From assembly GCF_900184035.1 (NCBI RefSeq), contig NZ_FXWP01000025.1, positions 124,001 through 188,000 of the forward strand: a DNA stretch of 64,000 bases, written 5' to 3'. This stretch comes from Kosakonia pseudosacchari (GTDB taxonomy: Bacteria > Pseudomonadota > Gammaproteobacteria > Enterobacterales > Enterobacteriaceae). A program made the translations under genes and the position numbers. The notes below the pieces were generated by a model, which ran no database searches, was not told the origin of the DNA, and worked only from the letters and a program-made list of their open reading frames with translations. The stretch's first letter is position 1, and each line of letters begins with the position of its first letter. This document shows positions 45,798 through 54,001 of the stretch, one piece after another.

Positions 45798-47294
45798 ATG
45801 GAAGAAAACACAAGGCAGCGTACGGAAAGTTATATATCAGCAAAAAACCAGCATCCTGCATGGGTACTTCTTGCTACTCGTCGCTCCCCATTAGTACTGA
45901 GTAGCCTGAAAGCACTGTTTGAAAAATCACATGATGGCATCCCTCTTGAGGAGGCGATTCAGTCTCTTACCGGCATTCTTGTTGAGCATGTGAGTCAGGA
46001 ACAGTACGAGATTAATCAGGAAAATCCATCTCTTCAGGCCAGCCGTGAACTGCGGGAATGGATTAAACGCCGTTTAATTGTTGAACGGGATGGGCGTATC
46101 TTCGCCACTGATGCGCTTGAGGTCGCAATTACGTTTGTTGAATCACTGGATAATCGTTTCATGACCTCTACGGCTTCTCGATTGTCCACCGTACAGCGAG
46201 AAATTGAAAATCTGGAAACTCGGCTTAATCCTAATCCGGCAAACCGAGTTTCAACCTTACGTCGTCGTATTGCCGAGCTGGAACGTGAATTACAGGAAGC
46301 CGAAGCCGGGCATATTGAGGTGCTGGAAACGTATCAGGCGGTTGAACATATCCGAGAGGTCTTCAACTTAGCTTCCAGCCTGAGGGCTGACTTTCGTCGC
46401 GTTGAAGACTCCTGGCGCGAAGCCGACCGTGCGCTTCGGCAATCCATTATTGGTGAGCAATATCATCGCGGCGATATCGTAGAACGCCTGCTCAACGATC
46501 AGGACGCGCTGCTTAATACTCCCGAAGGAAGAGTCTTCGACAGTTTTCAGCAGCAACTCCGTCAATCCTCTGAACTTAAGGTGATGAATGAACGGCTACG
46601 TGTGATTCTTAGCCATCCGTCTGCTTCCGATGCGCTTAACCGTCTACAGCGTCATGATTTACGCTGGCTGGTTAAACGTCTGGTGGATGAATCGCAAACC
46701 GTACTCCAGGCTCGCGCCCGTAGCGAGCGTGATGTCCGTGGTTTCATGAAAACCGGGCTTGCTGCTGAACACCAGCGCGTTGGTCATCTGCTTAACGAGT
46801 TTCTGAATCTGGCGTTAAAACTCGACTGGCAGCGCCAGATGATTCGCAAACAAGAGGTTCCGCTTCCTGCCGTTGGTGTGGCGGTAACAGGCATCCCGGC
46901 TATTGAACGTTTACGGTTCAAAGAGGTGGATGATGAAGCGGAACAGACATTAGATCTCAGTAATCATGCGGTGGATTTAACTCAGATTGGCGATGATTTC
47001 TGGGATGCTTTCAATGGCCTCGATCGTGAGGCGTTGATTCAGCAGACGTTGCAGCTTTTGGCAAAAGAAAATCGCCCCGTAGGTCTGGCTGAACTGGCAG
47101 CGCTGTTGCCCCCGGCTCACGATCTTGAAACGTTCGCTGTCTGGATTGGCATGGCGAGAGAAGCGGGCATTGAGGTTATTGATTCACAGCGCGAATTTGC
47201 TGAGCTGAGTGATGGAGAAGGTCGCTGCTGGCGGTTTAATCTGCCCACTACCGGTCTGGAAAGTCAGGCATTAATGGATATCGATTGGGAGTAA
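45798..47294 (+). CDS. jetA: Wadjet defence protein JetA (DUF3375)
   Basis: JetA is the kleisin-like, MukF/MksF-type subunit of the type I Wadjet complex, which recognises and cleaves closed circular plasmids. The 498-residue protein has the DUF3375 layout: an N-terminal winged-helix region (SPLVLSSLKALFEKSHDGIP), a long coiled coil (residues 130-190, TLRRRIAELERELQEAEAG) and a C-terminal winged helix (ENRPVGLAELAALLPP). It is the first gene of four in the order jetA, B, C, D, tightly packed. Confidence 0.93.
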   Translation: MEENTRQRTESYISAKNQHPAWVLLATRRSPLVLSSLKALFEKSHDGIPLEEAIQSLTGILVEHVSQEQYEINQENPSLQASRELREWIKRRLIVERDGRIFATDALEVAITFVESLDNRFMTSTASRLSTVQREIENLETRLNPNPANRVSTLRRRIAELERELQEAEAGHIEVLETYQAVEHIREVFNLASSLRADFRRVEDSWREADRALRQSIIGEQYHRGDIVERLLNDQDALLNTPEGRVFDSFQQQLRQSSELKVMNERLRVILSHPSASDALNRLQRHDLRWLVKRLVDESQTVLQARARSERDVRGFMKTGLAAEHQRVGHLLNEFLNLALKLDWQRQMIRKQEVPLPAVGVAVTGIPAIERLRFKEVDDEAEQTLDLSNHAVDLTQIGDDFWDAFNGLDREALIQQTLQLLAKENRPVGLAELAALLPPAHDLETFAVWIGMAREAGIEVIDSQREFAELSDGEGRCWRFNLPTTGLESQALMDIDWE

Positions 47295-47299
47295 CAGGT

Positions 47300-48049
47300 A
47301 TGGCGGGCTTTTTTGACAGACAAATTAACCGGAGCGTTGCTGCAAATGCAGGCAGTGAATCAGAACCATCGGACGAAGCGGTTGCAGATGAGTCGGTTGA
47401 GGAAAGTGCAACCAATAGCGAAATCCGAACGCTGAAAAAAATACGCGAAGCGACTCAGGAATTGCTTAAATACGGCCTGCTGGAAGAGGCCAGTAAACCC
47501 AATCTGTACCGCGTTTTACTGACTCATCTTGAAGAGGTGACTCGCATTCTGGAACCTCTCGATCTGGATATCGGCATTGATGAGATCCGCGGTCTACTGT
47601 ATGTCAAAGTCAGGCTTGACGAAACGCCAGAGCAGGATGAATGGTCTCATCCTCTGGTGAGACGGCAACGGCTTAACCTGGAACAATCATTATTAGTTGC
47701 CATACTGCGCCAGCATTTTGTTGCCTGGGAGCAGGAAAGTGGAACGGGCGCCAGCCAGGCACAGATCGCTATCGACGATCTCCTCCCTCAGCTCCAGATT
47801 TACCTTGGCGATCCAGGGAGTGAATCAAAAGAACGCACCCGGTTGCTTACCTTACTGGATCAATTAAAGGGGCATGGGCTGGTCACGTCGCCGGATGCGC
47901 ATGAGCGGATCGTGATTCGTCCGATTATTGCTCATTTTGCCGACCCGATGAATCTTCAGGCATTACTGGCATGGCTGCGGGAACAAATTGCTCAACAAAC
48001 CTCCCCAGATGTTTCGTCAGCAAAGGAAAGTAGTGAGGAGGACGTATGA
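47300..48049 (+). CDS. jetB: Wadjet defence protein JetB (DUF4194)
   Basis: JetB corresponds to the KITE/MukE subunit. The ATG at 47300 is chosen because gggag lies eight bases upstream; the longer frame starts with TTG inside jetA. The 249-residue protein has an acidic, low-complexity N terminus and then the DUF4194 domain (LLKYGLLEEASKPNLYRVLL, LDLDIGIDEIRGLLYVKV, then RQRLNLEQSLLVAIL). Its stop overlaps the start of jetC (ATGA). Confidence 0.92.
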   Translation: MAGFFDRQINRSVAANAGSESEPSDEAVADESVEESATNSEIRTLKKIREATQELLKYGLLEEASKPNLYRVLLTHLEEVTRILEPLDLDIGIDEIRGLLYVKVRLDETPEQDEWSHPLVRRQRLNLEQSLLVAILRQHFVAWEQESGTGASQAQIAIDDLLPQLQIYLGDPGSESKERTRLLTLLDQLKGHGLVTSPDAHERIVIRPIIAHFADPMNLQALLAWLREQIAQQTSPDVSSAKESSEEDV

Positions 48050-51000
48050 ATCAAATCGCGCGTCAGGCTGGAAAGGAGTCTTTTATTTTCACTCGTATCG
48101 AGTTGTTCAACTGGGGCGGTTTTAATGGATTGCATCAGGCAGCAATCCATCAGGAAGGTACCGCTGTTATTGGTCCTACCGGGAGCGGAAAAACGACGCT
48201 GGTCGATGCCTTGATGACGCTACTCTGTGCCAATCCCCGCTACAATCTGGCCTCAACCGGCGGCCATGAAAGCGACAGGGATTTGATCTCTTACGTCCGC
48301 GGTGTATCCGGCCCCGGCGATGGCGGGGAGGGGCAATCGCATATTGCCAGACCGGGTAAAACCGTGACCGGCATCGCCGCGACGCTGGAGCGTGAAGGGC
48401 AGCAGGTACGTCTGGGGGCACTGCTGTGGTTTGATTCCACAAGCTCCAGCGTGACGGATATGAAAAGGCTTTGGCTTTTCAGCGATAACTTCGAACAGAC
48501 GCTGGAACACTGGCTGAACGTTTACCATGACGGCGGCACACGATTGCTGCGGCAAATGGAAAAAGAAGTGACCGGGATCTGGACATATCCGAATAAAAAG
48601 CAGTACCTGGCGCGCCTGAGGGATTTCTTCGAAGTGGGGGAAAACGCCTTTACGCTGTTAAATCGGGCGGCAGGGTTAAAACAACTCAACAGCATTGATG
48701 AGATTTTCCGCGAGCTGGTACTGGACGATCACTCCGCCTTCGATCGCGCAACGGAAGTGGCCAATAGTTTTGATGGTCTGACAGAAATTCATCAGGAGCT
48801 GGAAACGGCGCGTAAACAGCAGCAGTCATTGCAGCCTGTTGCCCTGAGTTGGGATAAGTACCAGAAGCAAGCGCGGCAACTTGCTGACAGGAAAGTGCTG
48901 GAATCACTATTACCCATCTGGTTTGCACAACAGGCAAGCCAGCTCTGGAGGGAAAAGGTCAGCCATCTTGAAATCGAGTTTGGTAAGGCACAGATTCGCG
49001 AAGGACAGATCCTGTCGCAGCTTGAGCAGCAGAAAAAACAGGTTGCTGACTGCATACAGCGCTATTATCAAGCCGGTGGCGCCAATATTGATGATCTGAA
49101 TGAGCGCATTAAGGACTGGCAAAAAACGCTCGGCAGTCGGGAGGCTCTGGCGCGCCAGTATCAACAGTTGATCCATAATCTGGGGTTGCCGCCTGACCTG
49201 AGTCAGCAACAGCTAGAGGCGAATCAGCATGAAGCCGAAGCCCGCTGTGTGCAGCTTGCCGATAATATAACGCTAAAAGAGGAAGAGGCGTATCAAAAAG
49301 GCTCGCTCAGCCTTGGCATTACCGAAAAACTTCGGGAACGACATGCTGAAAGCGCCGAGATTGCGCGTCGTCCGGATTCTAACCTTCCCGCCCATTATCA
49401 GGCGTTTCGCAGCGAGCTGGCAAAAGCGCTGAACGTTGATGAGTCTGAACTGCCTTTTGTCGCTGAACTGATACAGGTTAAACCGGAAGAAGCGCCATGG
49501 CGCGGAGCGATTGAACGCGCTGTCGGGAGTAACAGGCTGCGTATTCTGGTTGCGCCTGAATCTGCACAGGAAGCGCTGCACTGGGTAAATCAGCGCAACA
49601 ATCGTCTGCATGTGCGGCTGTTGGAGGTCAAATTACCGCACTCTCCCGCCAGGTTTTTTGATGATGGTTTTACCCGCAAGCTGTTGTGGAAAGATCATCC
49701 GTGGCGAGAGGCCGTCAAAGCATTACTGGCCGAAAGCGACAGGCATTGTGTTGACAGCCCTGAACAACTGCGTGACACACCGCATGCGATGACGGTGCAG
49801 GGGTTAATGTCTGGTAAACAGCGTTTTTATGACAAACAGGATCAGAAACGCCTTGATGAAGACTGGCTGACGGGATTCGATAACCGCGATCGCCTGAACT
49901 TCCTTGCCAAAGAAATCGCCGCGCTCCAGGAGCAGGTTAAAACTGCAAGCGAGGCATTTGAGTTTGCCAAAGGCGAGGTGGGGCTTTTGCAAAATCAGGC
50001 CGTTTCATTCCAGAAAATACAACAGATTGATTACGATAGCATCGATGTTCCCGGCGCAAAGTGCCAACTGGACGCGCTCAGGGAGCGGCTGGAGAATCTG
50101 ACCCACCCGGATTCTGACGCCAGCGTAGCGAAAGCAAAACTTAATGAGGCCCAAACGGTTGAATCTGAACTTGATAAGCAGCTCAGAGCCGCCAATAATG
50201 TCACTAATGGGCTGGATACCGAGCTCACCTTCGCCCGGACCGCAGAACGTAAGGCCCAGCAAACCGCGCAGCAAGATATGCAGGATGAAGAGCGAGAGTT
50301 GTGCGCGTCACATTTTCCGATGGTGACTCTGGAGCAACTGCCCGACATTCGCGATCTGGAACGTCAATATGAGCGGGGAATTCAGCAGGAAATTGAGGGC
50401 GTTAAAGGTGATCTGCATCGACTGAACATAGAGCTGACTAAACGTATGTCTGAAGCCAAACGTGTGGATACCGGCGCGCTCGTTGAGGCGGGGGCGGATT
50501 TGGACGATGTTCCTGTCTATTTACAGCGTTTGCAGGAGTTGACCGAAGAAGCCCTGCCGGAAAAGCTCAACCGCTTCCTTGACTATCTGAATCGTTCATC
50601 TGACGACGGCGTAACGCAACTGCTCAGCCATATCGATCATGAGGTGCTGGTTATTGAGGCGCGCCTCAGCGAACTCAATGAAACCATGTTCAGGGTCGAT
50701 TTCCAGCCAGATTGTTACCTGCGCCTGGAAACCAAAAAAGTTGTCCATGAAAGCTTGAGAACGCTTGAAAAAGCGCAGCGTCAATTGAATGCCGCACGGT
50801 TTGTTGATGATAACGGCGAGAGCCATTACAAGGCCTTGCAGGCGCTGGTTCAGTTGCTTCGTGACGCTTGTGAAAAGAACCGAACCTTGAGCGCCAAAGC
50901 GCTTTTGGATCCACGTTTTCGTCTTGAGTTTTCTGTCGCTGCGATGGATCGTCAGACCGGTAATGTCATTGCGTCACGTAAAGGGTCACAGGGCGGTAGC

Positions 51001-51333
51001 GGTGGAGAAAAAGAGATTATCGCGTCTTACGTGTTGACCGCATCACTTAGCTATGCGCTTTGTCCTACGGGGAGTCGTTACCCGCTTTTCGGCACCATTA
51101 TCCTTGATGAAGCCTTCTCCCGTAGCTCTCATGCAGTGGCGGGTAGGATCATTGCCGCGCTTAGAGAGTTTGGCTTACATGCGGTATTTATCACCCCCAA
51201 TAAAGAGATGCGGCTGCTGCGCGATCATACCCGTTCGGCGATTATCGTCCACCGTCGCGGTCAGAATTCCAATATGGCTTCGTTGAGCTGGGAAGAGCTT
51301 GAGCAGCACTACCAGCGGCGGGAGAACGCATAG
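48046..51333 (+). CDS. jetC: Wadjet SMC-like ATPase JetC
   Basis: JetC is the MukB-like SMC motor that extrudes DNA loops. The 1095-residue protein has an N-terminal Walker A (GPTGSGKT, residues 43-50) and long coiled coils on each side of a hinge-like middle (around residues 470-620). The C-terminal half-head carries the ABC signature (GSQGGSGGEKE, about residue 982) and Walker B (TIILDEAF, about 1018). All motifs needed for ATP hydrolysis are intact. It overlaps jetB by four bases and ends one base before the jetD start. Confidence 0.95.
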   Translation: MNQIARQAGKESFIFTRIELFNWGGFNGLHQAAIHQEGTAVIGPTGSGKTTLVDALMTLLCANPRYNLASTGGHESDRDLISYVRGVSGPGDGGEGQSHIARPGKTVTGIAATLEREGQQVRLGALLWFDSTSSSVTDMKRLWLFSDNFEQTLEHWLNVYHDGGTRLLRQMEKEVTGIWTYPNKKQYLARLRDFFEVGENAFTLLNRAAGLKQLNSIDEIFRELVLDDHSAFDRATEVANSFDGLTEIHQELETARKQQQSLQPVALSWDKYQKQARQLADRKVLESLLPIWFAQQASQLWREKVSHLEIEFGKAQIREGQILSQLEQQKKQVADCIQRYYQAGGANIDDLNERIKDWQKTLGSREALARQYQQLIHNLGLPPDLSQQQLEANQHEAEARCVQLADNITLKEEEAYQKGSLSLGITEKLRERHAESAEIARRPDSNLPAHYQAFRSELAKALNVDESELPFVAELIQVKPEEAPWRGAIERAVGSNRLRILVAPESAQEALHWVNQRNNRLHVRLLEVKLPHSPARFFDDGFTRKLLWKDHPWREAVKALLAESDRHCVDSPEQLRDTPHAMTVQGLMSGKQRFYDKQDQKRLDEDWLTGFDNRDRLNFLAKEIAALQEQVKTASEAFEFAKGEVGLLQNQAVSFQKIQQIDYDSIDVPGAKCQLDALRERLENLTHPDSDASVAKAKLNEAQTVESELDKQLRAANNVTNGLDTELTFARTAERKAQQTAQQDMQDEERELCASHFPMVTLEQLPDIRDLERQYERGIQQEIEGVKGDLHRLNIELTKRMSEAKRVDTGALVEAGADLDDVPVYLQRLQELTEEALPEKLNRFLDYLNRSSDDGVTQLLSHIDHEVLVIEARLSELNETMFRVDFQPDCYLRLETKKVVHESLRTLEKAQRQLNAARFVDDNGESHYKALQALVQLLRDACEKNRTLSAKALLDPRFRLEFSVAAMDRQTGNVIASRKGSQGGSGGEKEIIASYVLTASLSYALCPTGSRYPLFGTIILDEAFSRSSHAVAGRIIAALREFGLHAVFITPNKEMRLLRDHTRSAIIVHRRGQNSNMASLSWEELEQHYQRRENA

Positions 51334-51334
51334 A

Positions 51335-52504
51335 ATGTATTCTCCTGACGAGCTGCGCAAAAAACTTTCCCGACAATGGGATAACGCCAAACATCGTGCT
51401 GAGCGTTTACTTCCACCCGGCAACTGGCCGCTCTGTCTGCCCATTGGCAAACCTTCCGCCAGAGTATTCGCAGAGCAGGCTCAGCGCGTTTTGCAACACG
51501 TGCAGTCATGGCGGCAAGTTGTAGTTGGACGTGTGGAATGGGAAGCGGTGAGTTATCGGGCGAGCGACGGACCGGTATCAATGCCGTTGCGTTGGATCCT
51601 GAATGGCCCTTCTGACTGGATCAGCGCTGCAGCGGATCTGGCGGTGAGCCGGGAATTTCGCTTGCTGGAGGGAATTATTGAGCAGGTTGACCCCATTTTT
51701 CATCCGCTGTTGGTCAGCCATCGCTCTCTCTGGCGGCACAAAGATCCGCAGGACATCATCAGCGCCGCCAGGCTGGCCTGCCGATTAGAGCCCGGTTATG
51801 CAAAAGGGCTGCCGTTAAGACTGCTTTCCGGGCAGGGGGTGGATACCAAATTTATCGAGAATAATATTTCGTTATTAACCCAACTGCTGGACGTGCGTTT
51901 TTCAGGCGAAGCCAGCGAGCAGGGACTAATAACTTTTCTCGATGCCTTTGATGAGTCCAGCCACTGGGTTTTGGTTGCACCGCTATCGCCCGGATTGCTT
52001 CCTTTTAAAAAATGCCGGGTGACAACGGCGGAACTGGCGGAAACACCATTGCCCGCGTCGTGCATACTGGTGATTGAAAATGAGCAATGCCTGCATCAAC
52101 TCCCAGCATTATCTGACACTATCGCGATTCTGGGGTGTGGGCTTGACGTGCAATGGTTATCCAGCCCGGTTTTGGATGACAAGCACATTGCCTATTGGGG
52201 CGATATGGATAGCTGGGGATTGTTGATGCTGGCAAGAGCCAGATGTTGTCGTCCGACGCTAGATGCTTTACTCATGAACCATGGGCTGTTTGAGCAATAT
52301 GCTAGCCATAGCGCTGTTACTGAACCGGTAAAAGCACAGGAAGCAATACCCGATGGCTTATTTGTTGAAGAGGCCGATTTTTATCGTTACTTAATTAGCT
52401 TACGGCGTGGCCGTCTGGAGCAGGAGTTTTTGCCTGCGGGGATAGTTGAAGAAGTACTAATAAAATGGTTGCAGAAAGGGAAAAGAAACCTCAAACATCT
52501 TTAG
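51335..52504 (+). CDS. jetD: Wadjet nuclease subunit JetD (DUF3322 + DUF2220, Toprim)
   Basis: JetD is the Toprim-containing subunit that cuts plasmid DNA after loop extrusion. The ATG at 51335 follows ggaga at nine bases; product 389 residues. The N-terminal DUF3322 part reads SPDELRKKLSRQWDNAKHRA. In the DUF2220 Toprim domain the catalytic glutamate is in VIENEQCL (about residue 247), and the DxD pair is GDMDSWG (Asp290, Asp292), all intact. The last gene of the operon, it ends before a weak hairpin with a T run at 52513-52533. Confidence 0.94.
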   Translation: MYSPDELRKKLSRQWDNAKHRAERLLPPGNWPLCLPIGKPSARVFAEQAQRVLQHVQSWRQVVVGRVEWEAVSYRASDGPVSMPLRWILNGPSDWISAAADLAVSREFRLLEGIIEQVDPIFHPLLVSHRSLWRHKDPQDIISAARLACRLEPGYAKGLPLRLLSGQGVDTKFIENNISLLTQLLDVRFSGEASEQGLITFLDAFDESSHWVLVAPLSPGLLPFKKCRVTTAELAETPLPASCILVIENEQCLHQLPALSDTIAILGCGLDVQWLSSPVLDDKHIAYWGDMDSWGLLMLARARCCRPTLDALLMNHGLFEQYASHSAVTEPVKAQEAIPDGLFVEEADFYRYLISLRRGRLEQEFLPAGIVEEVLIKWLQKGKRNLKHL

Positions 52505-52671
52505 CCGCGTATCAGAGCGGTTTCTGCTTTTTTATATTGAGTTCTTTCAAAACTTATATTCCCAATTATCTTTGTAAACGCTGCAGAAATATAAAGGTCG
52601 CCAATAACATTCTTACAGAAGGCTTAACAGCGGCTAAGACAACCAGACATCTACCGGAACGCTGAAAAGCA

Positions 52672-52697
52672 AAAACCCGCCTCAAGGGCGGGTTTTC
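52672..52697 (-). terminator. Terminator downstream of tRNA-Phe
   Basis: A near-perfect ten-base stem (aaaacccgcc / ggcgggtttt) with a five-base loop lies eight bases beyond the tRNA 3' end. T-rich arms on both sides let it act in both directions, also closing the Wadjet side. Confidence 0.88.
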
Positions 52698-52704
52698 TAA
52701 ATAG

Positions 52705-52780
52705 TGGTGCCCGGACTCGGAATCGAACCAAGGACACGGGGATTTTCAATCCCCTGCTCTACCGACTGAGCTATCCGGGC
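52705..52780 (-). tRNA. pheV: tRNA-Phe (anticodon GAA), pheV position
   Basis: The 76-base gene on the minus strand begins GCCCGGATAGCTCAG and ends with an encoded CCA. The acceptor stem GCCCGGA pairs with TCCGGGC, and the anticodon loop contains GAA. It appears identical to E. coli tRNA-Phe and sits next to yqgA-speC as pheV does. It is a known island insertion site; part of it (52721-52749) is repeated at 43997. Confidence 0.97.
52721..52749. repeat. Right 29-bp direct repeat, inside tRNA-Phe
   Basis: This is the partner of 43997-44025. It spans the T-arm, variable loop and 3' half of the anticodon arm, the part of a tRNA commonly used as an attachment site by tyrosine integrases. Confidence 0.85.
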
Positions 52781-52790
52781 AACGGGGCGC

Positions 52791-52819
52791 ATTAAACCTG
52801 ATTCGCCGCGCTCCGTCAA
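52791..52819 (-). promoter_or_regulatory. Sigma-70 promoter of tRNA-Phe
   Basis: On the minus strand TTGACG (52819-52814) and TTTAAT (52796-52791) are separated by exactly 17 bases. The GC-rich discriminator (GCGCCCC) that follows is typical of stable-RNA promoters under stringent control. Confidence 0.85.
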
Positions 52820-52885
52820 CGAAATTTCTTCAATTCGTTGCGGACTGCACAATCTATCACCACTTTGCGCATAATGCACGTTCGC

Positions 52886-53602
52886 TCAGGCAAAAAATGC
52901 TGTCCACAGGGCAGAAATCGGCATCGCAATCACCAGCGCAGGTAGCATATTCGCCACGGCAAACATCTTAATACCGCAGATGCGCAACCCGGTCGCCAGC
53001 AACAGAATGCCGCCAACGGCGGTGAAATCGCCCATCATTGCGGGCGTGGTCAGCGGCAGGATCAGCGTTGCGCAGGTGGCGAGGGTAAGCTGGATAATCA
53101 GCATCGGCACGGAAATCACCGCGACAGCAAAACCGAGTGAAGTAGCGAAAATCACGGCGGTAAAGAAATCGAGAAAAGCTTTGGCGATAAGAATACTTGG
53201 ATCGCCGGTCATCCCTTCACGCATGGCGCCAAAAATCCCGGTACCGCTGGCGCAGAACAGAATGATGATTGCCACCAGGCTCTGGATGAACGACTCGTGA
53301 GCGCTGTTAGCATCCCCACCTTTGCGTTTTTGCAGCAGGTTACGTAGCGCATTAACACCGCCGCTGATGCCGCGCTCGACATAACAGAGTTCACCAATCA
53401 GCGTCCCGACCAGCGTAGCGAGCACCATTACCGGCAGATTCACGCATTTAATTACCAGCAAAATACCGATACCCAGCGACGCAAGGCCGAAAATCGAAGG
53501 CATGGAGGAACGGATGCGCTCGGGCAGGCGGTGGCTGAGCAATGCGCCAAGCGTGCCGCCAATCAGTACCGCGGCAGCGTTAATAAAAGGACCTGTAAGC
53601 AC
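52886..53602 (-). CDS. yqgA: YqgA, DUF554 family inner-membrane protein
   Basis: The 238-residue protein is almost entirely hydrophobic, with about seven membrane helices (for example NAAAVLIGGTLGALLSH, LATLVGTLIGELC). Glycine-rich repeats are typical of DUF554. Translation starts at GTG (53602) with an AGGAG site seven bases upstream. In E. coli yqgA lies between pheV and speC, exactly as here; its transport substrate, if any, is not established. It diverges from speC. Confidence 0.93.
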   Translation of the reverse strand: MLTGPFINAAAVLIGGTLGALLSHRLPERIRSSMPSIFGLASLGIGILLVIKCVNLPVMVLATLVGTLIGELCYVERGISGGVNALRNLLQKRKGGDANSAHESFIQSLVAIIILFCASGTGIFGAMREGMTGDPSILIAKAFLDFFTAVIFATSLGFAVAVISVPMLIIQLTLATCATLILPLTTPAMMGDFTAVGGILLLATGLRICGIKMFAVANMLPALVIAMPISALWTAFFA

Positions 53603-53746
53603 GAGTCACTCCTGTGTTTCATATAACTGAATAATATCCCGCGTAGAATAGCATTTTTATGCGCGACCACGCCCGGCCTGGTTGCGCCTCTTTGGGAAAG
53701 GTGACATGATTGCGCGAATTTTATTCCACCTTACGGGAGCGGCCAG

Positions 53747-53842
53747 ATGACGTACATGACTGCGGTTTGTCGCGCGTTTTGCACCTGCATGCCTTCGGGC
53801 ACCCGTGTCATTTTCCCCCATACTTCACTCACCATGCGGTGA
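53747..53842 (+). CDS. Possible 31-codon leader peptide ahead of speC
   Basis: In the 399 bases between yqgA and speC a small ORF starts at an ATG with a strong ribosome binding site (gggag, seven bases upstream). It encodes MTYMTAVCRAFCTCMPSG and 13 further residues ending LTMR. Its stop codon lies in an inverted repeat (ctcacc / ggtgag, 53827-53842). speF of enterobacteria is controlled by an ornithine-sensing leader peptide, which this does not resemble. A regulatory role for speC is inference. Confidence 0.4.
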   Translation: MTYMTAVCRAFCTCMPSGTRVIFPHTSLTMR

Positions 53843-54001
53843 GGTTAACGCACGCTCACTGTAGGACAACAGTAAGATCAGAAGCTGTCTGCTTTTACTG
53901 ATGTCTGGCGGTCGGAGCTGGTTCCAGTCAGACACGTTCGTTGGGCGAAGCAACTGCTTTGTCCGGGGTCTTTTACTCCCCTGAAACGGGTATTCGTGCT
54001 T

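Larger units (their letters stand above)
43997..52749. mobile_element. Wadjet-carrying genomic island at tRNA-Phe (pheV-type site)
   Basis: The 8.7-kb segment is bounded by exact 29-bp direct repeats, the right one inside tRNA-Phe next to yqgA-speC, the classic pheV insertion hotspot. It contains a minus-strand group of small unrecognised genes and the plus-strand jetABCD operon. No integrase, transposase or relaxase gene is visible, so the island is either decayed or was mobilised by functions now lost. Its boundaries are inferred from the repeats alone. Confidence 0.65.

Noticed and set aside
53710..53901. 63-codon plus-strand ORF in the speC leader
   Set aside because: It is in a different frame from the 31-codon ORF, lacks a ribosome binding site, and has His/Arg-rich random-looking content.
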